Shown here one piece after another: positions 17,574 to 25,937 of a DNA stretch of 64,000 nt; position 1 is the stretch's first letter, and every line of letters starts with the position of its first letter. Made by a program: the position numbers and the translations under genes. Below the pieces are notes generated by a model. That model had not been told where the DNA came from. It made no database searches and worked only from the letters and a program-made list of their open reading frames with translations. The DNA comes from Planctomycetota bacterium (GTDB taxonomy: Bacteria; Planctomycetota; J058; JAJDCP01): the NCBI GenBank assembly GCA_029260765.1, contig JAJDCP010000168.1, positions 1-64,000 of the forward strand, given 5' to 3'.

Positions 17574-17708
17574 CGGTGTTCCTCGCAGAAGGTCGGAGCC
17601 TTCAGCTTACGCCAACCGCAGAGGGTTGAGAAGCTCGTACCTCTGTCGCGGTTGCAGGCGCGTCGCTTGGCTGCCAAGCTCATACCAACGGTCAGGAGCG
17701 ACGTGCCG

Positions 17709-20700
17709 ATGCAGGAGAAGCAGACGCCAGGCGACGGCAAGCCGGCGACCAGCGCGCGGGAAACGGTCCTCTCTCAGCTGCGAGACTGTGTGGGCGCCGC
17801 GACCCAGCTCGAGGCTCTCGATCCCGGCCACAGCCTGCGGCGCCCTCCGGGCCCTGTTGGCGAGGGCGCAGTGCCTGCCGAGGCCCCGGCAACGGAGCTG
17901 ACCCTGCGCGAGCCCCTCCGGCTGCAAGAGAGCTTGGGGCGCGGGGGCATGGGCGACGTCTACGAAGCCGAGCAAGCCAGCCTCGAGCGCCAGATCGCGA
18001 TCAAACTGTTGCACACGACCAGCGCTCGCCACCGCCGCCACTTTCTGGCCGAGGCGGTCTGCCAGGGCCTGCTCGAACACCCGAACATCGTGCCGGTCCA
18101 TGGACTGGGGCAGACCGAGACCGGTGTGCCCTTCCTGGCGATGAAGCGGGTGACCGGGAAGACCTGGGCGCAGGCGCGCTCGAGCCAGCCCGACGACCTT
18201 GCCGCGCAGCTCGAGATCCTGGTCCAGGTCTGCAATGCCGTCGCGTACGCGCACAGTCGAGGCATCATCCACTGCGACCTCAAGCCCTCCAACATCATGA
18301 TCGGAGCCTTCGGCGAAGTTCTGGTTGTCGACTGGGGTCTCGCCCTGAGCATGAAGGAGACCGCGGAGGGCTCCAGAATCCAGCACCGCAGCGCGCTAAA
18401 GAGCCTGTGCGGGACGCCCCGCTACATGCCTCCAGAGCTGGCACGAGGGGACGGGCTGGCTGTCAGCCCGTCTACAGACACCTACCTGCTGGGGGGACTG
18501 CTCTACTGGATCCTCTCCAAGCGACCGCCGCGCAGCGACAGCAACGCGCTGGTGGCGGTGCTCCAGGCCCGGGATGGTGAGGTCGACGCGCTGGATGCCG
18601 ACCTGCCCGCCGAGCTGGTGGCCATCTGCAAGCAGGCGCTGTCTGCGGAGCCCGCGCGGCGCTACGCGCGGGCTGAAGAGCTCAGGGATGCGGTGCGGGC
18701 CTATCTGCGCCACAGGCAGAGCCTGGATCTGACGACGCAGGCGCGTCAGCAGCTCGACGCCCTGGTCGCCACGACGCGGGAGAAACCTGAGGGCCGGGAG
18801 GACCTGTACGAAGACCTCTCCCAGGCTGTCGCCGGGTTTTGCCAGGCACGCCAGCTGTGGGCGGCCAATCCGCTGGTCCCCGGCGGCGAATTCGAGGCGC
18901 GGCTGTGCTATGCCCGCACCGCGCTGCGCCTCGGGGACCTGGCCCTGGCGCGGGCGCAGCTCGACCGGGCGCAAGCCCTGGCTGCCAACGTCGGTGCGCC
19001 TCTACAGCGAGCCGCCGCCGAGCTGGAAGATCTCCTGGCAGCGCGGCGCACTTCGCATCGGCGCGCCGCACGCAACACGCGGCGCCTGCGACGTGGTCTG
19101 AGCGCGGCTCTGGCGACCATCGTGCTCGGCCTGCTGGCCGCCATGTTCGCCCAGGAGCGGTCGCGGCGGGCCCTCGAGGCCGCCAAACAAGTCGCCGACA
19201 GCGCGCTGGTGGCGACGCAGATCGCGCAGCAAGAGGCGGAGGCTGCGCGCCGGCATGCGGAGCAACGCGGTGAGATCGCCACCGAGGCGCTCGAAGAGCT
19301 GGTGTTCGAGGTGCAGACGGGACTTGTCCACTTACCTGACACCGAGAGCCGTCGTCTGCGCCGCGAGATTCTCAGTGGCGCACGACGGCATCTGACTCGT
19401 CTGCGAGACAGCGACTACGCGGGGCAGCGTCTGGGATATGCCACCGCCATCGCGAGCCTGCGGCTCGGCGGCCTGCTCATCGATCTTGACGGGGACCTGG
19501 ACGCCGCTCTGGCCGAGATCCAGCGGGGCCGGGATCTGCTAGCCCGCTTGCCGCGGGAAGGGCGCGAGCAGGCGCGGGATTTCCAGCTGGTCTTGGCCGA
19601 CATGGACCTGGCCATGGCGCTCGCGCGCCGCGGCCGCACCCTGGAGGCAGACTCGCTATTCGTGCGCGGAATCGCCAGCCTGCAACGACTGAGGCTGAGC
19701 GTCGCTCCCGATCCCCGTTTCGTCCGCGTGCAGGCCGACCTGCTCGAGAATCATGCGGCGCTTCTGCTCGACAGCGGACAGCTCGACAGGGCGGAGACCC
19801 AAGCCCAGGCAGGCCTCTCCCCGGAGCTGGCGGCGGACCCGAGCACCCGACCTGCATTCCTCCGGCTGCTGGCGGAGATCGAGGCACAACGCGGACCGTG
19901 GCAGGCCGCTGAACGGCTTTATGGGCAAGCCGTGCAAGAAGTGCGGGCTCAGCTTGAGAGCAGGCCAGGCTCCGCCGCTCTGCGGCTGGAATTGCGCGCC
20001 ATCCTGTTCGGGCTCGTGGCACACTTGCTGGCCGAAGGCCGACTGCACGAGGCGCAGGAACGGTTGGCTGAGCTGATGCCGTTGAGCCTCGGCCTGCTCG
20101 AGGCTGATCCCGAGAGCCGGCTTGCGCGCTACCAATGGGCTGAGAGCCTGAGCCTCAGATCCTACTTGCGCGCGCATTCCGGCGACGCGCTCCCCGCGCT
20201 GCAGGACCAGCTCGAGAGCGCCGCGATTCTCGAGCAGCTCAGCGCGGAGAGCCTGGCCGACGCGGTCATGGGCTACCGAGCCCAGTACGCACTGCAAGGA
20301 CTCGCGGGACTGTACGCACTGTGCGGGGACGAACCGGCGAGCCAAGCGGTGGGTGCGCGCAACCTCCGGCTCGCGCAGGCGCGCCTGCAGGCCAATCCGA
20401 GGGACAACCACGCGCGGGTCTTGCTGGTGGCGGCCCAGCGCGAAGAGGCGAAGGCCTTGCTTCGGGCAGAGCGCGCTGAGGAGGCCAGCGAGGCTCTCAT
20501 CCTTGCCCGTCACATGCTCCTGGATGTTGTACGTACACCCGCCTTGGACCACGCGCTGGCACAAGTAGAGTTGGAGCTGGGAAGCTCCTACCAGCTCATG
20601 GGCGACAGTGATGAGGCGCGGCACGCCTTTGAACGCGCCAGGGAGCTGTTCGAGGGGCTGCAGGCAGCTGGCCGGGACATCCCGAATCTCGAACAGGACG

Positions 20701-21290
20701 TTGGCTGGTGTTGCACGCAACTCGCCAACCACTGGCTCGATACGGACCCGGAACGTGCCCTGGAGCCCGCCACAGCGGCGGTCGCCCAACTTACCAGGGC
20801 GCGCGAGCATGCGCCCGACCAGGCTGCGAGCATCGCCCTGGGATTCGCACTGCAGAATCTGGGCGAGGTTCAGCTCAGCCTTGGCAACTCGGAGGCCGCA
20901 GAGCTGGCCTACGCTGAGCTGTTGCGCCTCTGTGTGCCTCTTGTCGCGCACGAGAGCGCGCGTTTTCTGTGCGTCGACGGCTACCTGTACGCAAGCGCTC
21001 TGGCCTCGCGACGTGAAGCCTGGCAGGTGGCGTCGGATCTTTGCCAGGCTGGGCTGGAGCTGGCTGAGGCTGCCTCTCCGGAGTGGGCTGGCGTCTACCG
21101 CGACTATCCTCCGCGCTTCCTGCACGGGCTCGGTCTCTGCTACCTGCGCCTGGGGAAGACCGAGCTCGCGCGCCAGAGTCTGCAGGAGGCGCTGCGTCGC
21201 TGCGCTGCGCTTCCGCCCGACGAGGAACCAAGGCTGTCGGTGGAGGTGGCCTGCGAGGCCTTGCTTCGGGAGCTGGAAGAGCGGCCGTGA
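17709..21290 (+). CDS. Large membrane Ser/Thr kinase with TPR C-terminal half
   Basis: A 1193-residue receptor-like kinase, similar in layout to the one at 10082-14338. The kinase domain is at about residues 70-345, with ESLGRGGMGDVY, IAIKLL, HCDLKPSNIM near residue 188 (HRD Arg replaced by Cys, Asp kept), DWG for DFG and PPEL. A coiled coil and a transmembrane helix (about 465-482) separate it from about 700 residues of TPR-like helices. ATG 17709 has AGGAG 12 bases upstream; the frame is open far upstream only as a shadow. Together with its larger relative it brackets the tetR/lipoprotein/desaturase genes. Confidence 0.94.
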   Translation: MQEKQTPGDGKPATSARETVLSQLRDCVGAATQLEALDPGHSLRRPPGPVGEGAVPAEAPATELTLREPLRLQESLGRGGMGDVYEAEQASLERQIAIKLLHTTSARHRRHFLAEAVCQGLLEHPNIVPVHGLGQTETGVPFLAMKRVTGKTWAQARSSQPDDLAAQLEILVQVCNAVAYAHSRGIIHCDLKPSNIMIGAFGEVLVVDWGLALSMKETAEGSRIQHRSALKSLCGTPRYMPPELARGDGLAVSPSTDTYLLGGLLYWILSKRPPRSDSNALVAVLQARDGEVDALDADLPAELVAICKQALSAEPARRYARAEELRDAVRAYLRHRQSLDLTTQARQQLDALVATTREKPEGREDLYEDLSQAVAGFCQARQLWAANPLVPGGEFEARLCYARTALRLGDLALARAQLDRAQALAANVGAPLQRAAAELEDLLAARRTSHRRAARNTRRLRRGLSAALATIVLGLLAAMFAQERSRRALEAAKQVADSALVATQIAQQEAEAARRHAEQRGEIATEALEELVFEVQTGLVHLPDTESRRLRREILSGARRHLTRLRDSDYAGQRLGYATAIASLRLGGLLIDLDGDLDAALAEIQRGRDLLARLPREGREQARDFQLVLADMDLAMALARRGRTLEADSLFVRGIASLQRLRLSVAPDPRFVRVQADLLENHAALLLDSGQLDRAETQAQAGLSPELAADPSTRPAFLRLLAEIEAQRGPWQAAERLYGQAVQEVRAQLESRPGSAALRLELRAILFGLVAHLLAEGRLHEAQERLAELMPLSLGLLEADPESRLARYQWAESLSLRSYLRAHSGDALPALQDQLESAAILEQLSAESLADAVMGYRAQYALQGLAGLYALCGDEPASQAVGARNLRLAQARLQANPRDNHARVLLVAAQREEAKALLRAERAEEASEALILARHMLLDVVRTPALDHALAQVELELGSSYQLMGDSDEARHAFERARELFEGLQAAGRDIPNLEQDVGWCCTQLANHWLDTDPERALEPATAAVAQLTRAREHAPDQAASIALGFALQNLGEVQLSLGNSEAAELAYAELLRLCVPLVAHESARFLCVDGYLYASALASRREAWQVASDLCQAGLELAEAASPEWAGVYRDYPPRFLHGLGLCYLRLGKTELARQSLQEALRRCAALPPDEEPRLSVEVACEALLRELEERP

Positions 21291-21325
21291 GGGGTTGTCG
21301 AGAACGGCCGGATCCTTCCCTGTAG

Positions 21326-21344
21326 CGGCGGTCTGTGACCGCCG
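21326..21344. repeat. CGGCGGTC-TGT-GACCGCCG hairpin
   Basis: A perfect eight-base stem with a three-base loop, 36 bases after the kinase stop codon. No T-run follows, so it is a weak intrinsic terminator at best. The surrounding TGTAGCGGCGGTC phrase resembles short dispersed hairpin repeats seen in many GC-rich genomes. No second copy was found in this window. Confidence 0.45.
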
Positions 21345-21519
21345 GAGAGATCCTGCACCGAGGCGCCGGCTGCGCTTGACCAGCGTCCCTTCGCCCAGTA
21401 CCATCGGCAGCAAGTTGACGCTGGAATCTCCGCCCCCCAGCAATTTCGGGGCACACCTCCCCATCGCCGCTGAGGGCTCTCCGCAGGCCTTTGGCGTACG
21501 CTTCCTCGAAGGGACCAAC

Positions 21520-22590
21520 ATGGACGCGGATGTTGCCGAAAGCAAGTGGCGTCCGCTCGACGTCGAGGACCGCTTCTACGAATTTCTGGCGGGCGGTTGC
21601 CGGGCGACGATGTTGCCTGCCATGATCGACCTCGGGCTCGACCGCATGCTCTACGAACGTGGCTCGATGAGCGCCCCCGAGATCGTCGCCGCGCTCGCGC
21701 TCGAGCCGACGCGGGGCAAGAAGTGGGTGCTGCTGCTCAAGTCGATCGATCTGCTGGTCGTCGCCCAGGAAGGGGACGACACCTCAGGGCCCGTCCGCTA
21801 CACGAACGGACCCCTGCCGAGTGCGATGGCGACGCCCGGCACGTCGAACGCATACTTCTATCGCGAGTTCCTGCGCTATTGGCGGGTCGCAACCTCGTAC
21901 GACATCGTCAAGACCCTGCGCGGAGCGCCCATCCTGCACCCGGTTCGTTATCCGCCCGTGGCCTGGGACGATACCGTGCTGCTGCACGAGTGGATGCGCT
22001 CCGGAGCCCTGCAGACCCTGAAGGCGGTCCGACGCCATTTCGATTTCTCGGAAGTGCGCACGATGCTCGATGTGGGTGGGGGCGATGCGACCATGGCGTG
22101 CAAGCTCGCCAGCGAGCTGGCGGAGTTGCAGGTGACCGTATTCAACGTCCCGCAGCCGGCCTACATGGCCCGCCAGAACATCTCGACCCAGGGACTGGTC
22201 GAACGGGTCAAGGTGGTCGAGGGCGATTTCCGCAAAGATCCGCTGCCCGAGGGGTTCGAGCTGGTCTTGTACTCGCGGGTGTTGGCAGACTGGCCGCCCG
22301 ACATCTGCCGGATGCTGCTGGAGAAAGCTCACAACTCCCTGCTTCCGGGCGGACGGGTGATGATCGCAGAGCCGCTGCGTGACCAGAACCCGAACCTGGC
22401 GATCGCCTGGGAGCACAGCTACCTGCCCTACGACGACTTTGGCGCGTGGGTCTACAAGCCCCTGGCCGACTATGTCACGATGCTGACGGAGATCGGCTTC
22501 ACCGACATCATCAGCTATCCGCGGGACGAAGCCACCATCCACAGTGTGATCATCGCACGCAAACCAGAAGCGCCCTTGGCAGAGGTGTAG
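21520..22590 (+). CDS. SAM-dependent O-methyltransferase (family 2)
   Basis: A 356-residue enzyme with the two-domain layout of plant and bacterial O-methyltransferases. An N-terminal dimerisation winged helix (about 20-100; FYEFLAGGCRATMLPAMIDLGLDRMLYE) precedes a Rossmann SAM domain (about 180-350) with motif I MLDVGGGDATMACKL, then VTVFNVPQPAY, and LPEGFELVLYSRVLADWP before GGRVMIAEPL. It methylates a hydroxyl, or sometimes an N or C, on a small-molecule intermediate. ATG 21520 follows GAAGGGA. It heads a closely packed run: the P450 gene starts two bases after its stop. Confidence 0.93.
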   Translation: MDADVAESKWRPLDVEDRFYEFLAGGCRATMLPAMIDLGLDRMLYERGSMSAPEIVAALALEPTRGKKWVLLLKSIDLLVVAQEGDDTSGPVRYTNGPLPSAMATPGTSNAYFYREFLRYWRVATSYDIVKTLRGAPILHPVRYPPVAWDDTVLLHEWMRSGALQTLKAVRRHFDFSEVRTMLDVGGGDATMACKLASELAELQVTVFNVPQPAYMARQNISTQGLVERVKVVEGDFRKDPLPEGFELVLYSRVLADWPPDICRMLLEKAHNSLLPGGRVMIAEPLRDQNPNLAIAWEHSYLPYDDFGAWVYKPLADYVTMLTEIGFTDIISYPRDEATIHSVIIARKPEAPLAEV

Positions 22591-22592
22591 CT

Positions 22593-23807
22593 ATGGACCA
22601 GAGCGCGGCTCCTGCCCTTCTGTACAACCCGCTGACGCCGGAGTTCCGGCGCGATCCCTATCCCGACTACGCGCGCATGCGAAGCCAGGATCCAGTCCAC
22701 TGGGCCCCCCACTCCTACTGTTGGGTGCTGACACGCTACGCCGATGTCAAGTTCGTGCTCAGCGACAAGCGTTTCGGCATCGCCATGGAATGGATGATGC
22801 AGATCGAGGCGCTACAGGCGACCTTCGCCGAGCCGTTCAACCAGATCATCCGCACGCAGTTGCTTTCCTCCGACCCACCAGACCACCCACGCATCCGCAA
22901 CGTGATGCGGCCCGGCCTGTCTGCGAAGGCAGTGGCGCGCCTGCGGCCGAAGGTCCTGGCCACCGCCGAGAGGCTCCTCTACGACCTCAAGCCGCAAGGC
23001 CGCATGGACTTCATCAAGGACTTCGCCTACCCCTTCCCCTTCAACGTCATCTGCGACCTGATCAATGTCCCAGAGAGCGAACGTCCTCCCCTGAAGGGAT
23101 ACACCCACGGGCTGATGCGCACGACCGACCCGACGCCGCTGAGCCGGGAGGAAACCGACCACGCCAACCGGTCGGCCGAGGGGTTCCGCGACTGTTTCCT
23201 CGAGTTGGCCAAACATCGGCGCAAACACCCCCAGGAAGACATCTTCCAGGACATGGTCGAGGCCATCGATGCGGGCATGATCACCGAGGAAGAGTTTGCT
23301 GCCAACATGATCCTGCTTTTCTGCGGCGGCCACGACACGATCGTCAACCTGTTCGGAAATGGATTGCTCGCCCTGCACCGGTTTCCCGACCAGCTCGAGT
23401 TGCTGAAGAGCGATCCCTCGTTGATGAAGAGCGCCGTCGAAGAGCTTCTGCGCTACGACACCTCTGTGCAGATCGCGCGGCGGACGGCACTCGAAGACGT
23501 AGAAGTCGGGGGGAAGTTGATCCAGCGTGGAGCCTATGCGCTATGTTCGCTGGGCGCGGCCAACCGTGACCCCGAAGCGTATCCCGACCCCGACAGGCTC
23601 GACATCACCCGCAAAGACGCGAAGACCATGTCGTTTGGCGGTGGCCTGCATTACTGCCTCGGCGCAACGCTTGCCCGCATGGAGGGTGAGGTGGTGTTCT
23701 CGGCACTGCTCCGCATCCTGCCTGAGCTGCGCCTCGATACGCTCGATCCGCCCTTCCACCAGAATGTCTTCATCCGAGGCCTCGAGTCCTTGCCTGCCTC
23801 CTGGTAG
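22593..23807 (+). CDS. Cytochrome P450
   Basis: A 404-residue soluble bacterial P450. It has FGGGLHYCLGATLARME with the heme-ligand Cys near residue 354, EELLRYD as the ExxR helix, and the I-helix LLFCGGHDTIVN. There the acid-threonine pair is kept (HDT) but the usual second Thr is Ile. It should hydroxylate or otherwise oxidise a small molecule with electrons from a ferredoxin partner, not encoded here. The CYP107-like look suggests a secondary-metabolism tailoring enzyme. It lies two bases after the O-methyltransferase gene and 21 bases before the next methyltransferase. Confidence 0.96.
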   Translation: MDQSAAPALLYNPLTPEFRRDPYPDYARMRSQDPVHWAPHSYCWVLTRYADVKFVLSDKRFGIAMEWMMQIEALQATFAEPFNQIIRTQLLSSDPPDHPRIRNVMRPGLSAKAVARLRPKVLATAERLLYDLKPQGRMDFIKDFAYPFPFNVICDLINVPESERPPLKGYTHGLMRTTDPTPLSREETDHANRSAEGFRDCFLELAKHRRKHPQEDIFQDMVEAIDAGMITEEEFAANMILLFCGGHDTIVNLFGNGLLALHRFPDQLELLKSDPSLMKSAVEELLRYDTSVQIARRTALEDVEVGGKLIQRGAYALCSLGAANRDPEAYPDPDRLDITRKDAKTMSFGGGLHYCLGATLARMEGEVVFSALLRILPELRLDTLDPPFHQNVFIRGLESLPASW

Positions 23808-23828
23808 TGGCACGCCGAAAGGGATCCT

Positions 23829-24530
23829 GTGACGAACAATCCGATCGACTGGCTGACCTATGACGCGCGCCGTGACTTCTTCGTCAACGCGCTGCAGTTC
23901 ATCAATTGGGAGGGAGTTCCGGGCGACATCCTCGAGTTCGGTGTCTCGGTCGGCAAGAGCTTCGCCCTGCTGTCGCGGCTGCTCCAGGAAAACCTCGAGC
24001 ATTGGAAATACACCGATCCGGCCTGCACCGAACGCCGGATGGGGGGCTTTGACACCTTTACGGGTCTGCCCCCCGACGACACGCCCCATCCACGTTTTGG
24101 ACCCGGCTACTTCGCAACCAACTACCTGGTCGGACACCCGACCCTCGGCTACCAAGAGCCGATCACGCCCGGGGCGATCCGCCGGATGTTCGAAGTCTGC
24201 GGGCTCCCCGAGCCCGAACTCGAAGTCGGGCTGTTCGGCAAGACGATCCCCCTGGCGATCCCCGAGAAGTACGAGAAGGCAGCCATCGTCCACATCGATA
24301 GCGACCTCTACGCCTCGGCCCGGACGGTGCTCTTCGGCGTCGAACCGATCTTGCAGGACGGCAGCCTGATCCTGTTCGACGACTGGTTCATGTACCGGGG
24401 AGATCCGGAGAAGGGCGAACAACGCGCCTTCGCCGAGTTCCTCGCCGAGCACCCGAAGTGGCGGGCGATCCCCTACCAGACCTATTCGGTGTTCTGCAAC
24501 TCGTTCATCATGCACCGGAGGCCGTCATGA
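23829..24530 (+). CDS. TylF/MycF-type class I methyltransferase
   Basis: A 233-residue SAM- and probably Mg2+-dependent methyltransferase of the macrocin O-methyltransferase (TylF) group. It has DILEFGVSVGKSFALL as motif I, GFDTFTGLPPD, then HIDSDLYASARTVL and LILFDDWFMYRGD, whose acidic residues bind the metal in TylF relatives. The likely role is methylation of a hydroxyl on a sugar or peptide-derived intermediate. GTG 23829 is preceded by AAAGGGAT. Its TGA overlaps the ATG of the PqqD-like gene (ATGA), marking coupling. Confidence 0.9.
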   Translation: MTNNPIDWLTYDARRDFFVNALQFINWEGVPGDILEFGVSVGKSFALLSRLLQENLEHWKYTDPACTERRMGGFDTFTGLPPDDTPHPRFGPGYFATNYLVGHPTLGYQEPITPGAIRRMFEVCGLPEPELEVGLFGKTIPLAIPEKYEKAAIVHIDSDLYASARTVLFGVEPILQDGSLILFDDWFMYRGDPEKGEQRAFAEFLAEHPKWRAIPYQTYSVFCNSFIMHRRPS

Positions 24531-24802
24531 AAGCGCAAGCCCCGCGCTACCGCGTGCGTCCCAGCCTGCGGCTTTCAACGAACGGCTTTCTGATCGACAT
24601 GAGCAATGCCGAGTCCTTCACGTTGAACGACACCGGTCAACTCGTCGTGCGCTTGCTGCTCGACGGGAGGCCCTCCGATGAGATCTTTCTCGATGTGGCC
24701 GAGGAGTTCGACGTCTCGCCCTCTCGCGCACAACACGATGTCGAGCACTACCTGGTACGGCTCTGTGCGCTCGAGCTGGTGACCAAAGAGTCCTCTGGTT
24801 AA
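24527..24802 (+). CDS. Stand-alone PqqD-like protein (RRE domain)
   Basis: A 91-residue PqqD-family protein. The core runs from VRPSLRLSTNGFLIDMSN through FTLNDTGQLVVRLLLDGR, then DVAEEFDVSPSRAQHDVEHYLVRL and LELV: three strands and three helices, as in PqqD and other RiPP recognition elements. PqqD itself binds a leader peptide and hands it to a radical SAM enzyme. I see no precursor peptide nearby. The gene is coupled to the methyltransferase upstream (ATGA) and lies 70 bases before the ATP-grasp gene. It could also serve as a carrier or chaperone for a non-ribosomal substrate. Confidence 0.85.
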   Translation: MKAQAPRYRVRPSLRLSTNGFLIDMSNAESFTLNDTGQLVVRLLLDGRPSDEIFLDVAEEFDVSPSRAQHDVEHYLVRLCALELVTKESSG

Positions 24803-24872
24803 GACGAATCCCGTTCAGTGCATCGGCGTCCGACCCTGTTTTTTCTGGGACGGCAAGCAGCGGAGGATTGCT

Positions 24873-25937
24873 ATGGCAGCGTTGAGGGTGGCCGTCTCGG
24901 GACTGGGGGCGCTGCAACCGGGCCGCGCCGTGATGCGAGCATTGAAGGACGAGCTGGGGACGGGTGTCCGCTTTGTGGGCTTCTCTTTCGATCCGCTCGA
25001 ACCGACAAACTTCGAGACCGATCTACTCGAGCGGGTCTACCTGATTCCCTACCCCTATCAGGGCAGCTCCCACATTCTCGATCGCATCGAGCATGCCCAT
25101 AGCGAAGCGCCCATCGATGTCATCATGCCCACCCTCGACTCGGAGCTCGGCGTGCTCGCGAAGTTGAAGCCACGCCTCGAAGAGCTCGGGATCACGACCA
25201 TGGTTCCCGCCAAGAGCGTCCTGAAACAATGCTCCAAAGCGGAGCTGCCCCAGCTCGCACAGAGCATTGGGATGTCGATTCCGGCCACCCTTGTGGCGCG
25301 TAACTGGGATGGAGTCTGGGCCGCGGCAGCGCAGCTCCCCTTCCCGTTCTGGGTCAAGGGCCACTACTACGAGGCCAAGCTGGTGGCGGGGGCGGCCCAG
25401 CTAGAGAGCGCCGTCCTCAGCATGACGCGTGGCTGGGGCTTCCCGGTCATCCTCCAGGCGAACACACCCGGTGTCGAGTACGACGTGATCGCCCTGGGCG
25501 ACGGGGAGGGAGGGATTCTCGGCGCGGTGCCGATGAAGAAGCTGCAGCTCGACAAAGATGGCAAGGCCTGGGGCGGCATCACCGTCGAAGATCCAGTCCT
25601 CATCGAGCTGACCAAGCTCGTCGTCAAAGGCCTGCGCTGGAAGGGCCTGCTCGAGCTCGAGATCGTGCGCCACAAGGGCATGTACCTGCTGATCGAGATC
25701 AACCCACGGGCACCCGCCTGGGCGTACCTGTCGGTGCTCGCCGGCCAGAACCTCCCGGCCGCCGCGTTGCGGCAGGCGCTGGGGGAAGAAGTCCGACCCT
25801 TTGCAGGTTATTCGGTCGGCACGATGCAGCTGCGGCAATGCGTAGACGTCGCGTGCTCGCTGGAAACCTATGAGTCCCTGGTCATCAACGGCGGCGCTGA
25901 GCACAAATCTCCGCCCTCACGGAGGTCGAAGAAGTGA
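24873..25937 (+). CDS. ATP-grasp ligase (carbamoyl-phosphate-synthase/PylC-like)
   Basis: A 354-residue ATP-grasp enzyme. The N-terminal preATP domain (VAVSGLGALQPGRAVMRAL) is followed by central AELPQLAQSIGMSIPATLV, the ATP-lysine region FPFWVKGHYYEAK, and the metal-binding end LLELEIVR...YLLIEINPRAPAW. It should couple a carboxylate to an amine through an acyl phosphate, making an amide or peptide-like bond. ATG 24873 follows GGAGG at six bases. It overlaps the PLP decarboxylase gene by four bases (GTGA), which argues that the two act in succession. It ends in a short Lys/Arg/Ser-rich tail. Confidence 0.9.
   Translation: MAALRVAVSGLGALQPGRAVMRALKDELGTGVRFVGFSFDPLEPTNFETDLLERVYLIPYPYQGSSHILDRIEHAHSEAPIDVIMPTLDSELGVLAKLKPRLEELGITTMVPAKSVLKQCSKAELPQLAQSIGMSIPATLVARNWDGVWAAAAQLPFPFWVKGHYYEAKLVAGAAQLESAVLSMTRGWGFPVILQANTPGVEYDVIALGDGEGGILGAVPMKKLQLDKDGKAWGGITVEDPVLIELTKLVVKGLRWKGLLELEIVRHKGMYLLIEINPRAPAWAYLSVLAGQNLPAAALRQALGEEVRPFAGYSVGTMQLRQCVDVACSLETYESLVINGGAEHKSPPSRRSKK

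Noticed and set aside
16524..17708. Upstream extension of the large kinase frame
   Set aside because: It runs antisense through the LolA/RseB-like gene and has shadow composition; the start at 17709 is used.
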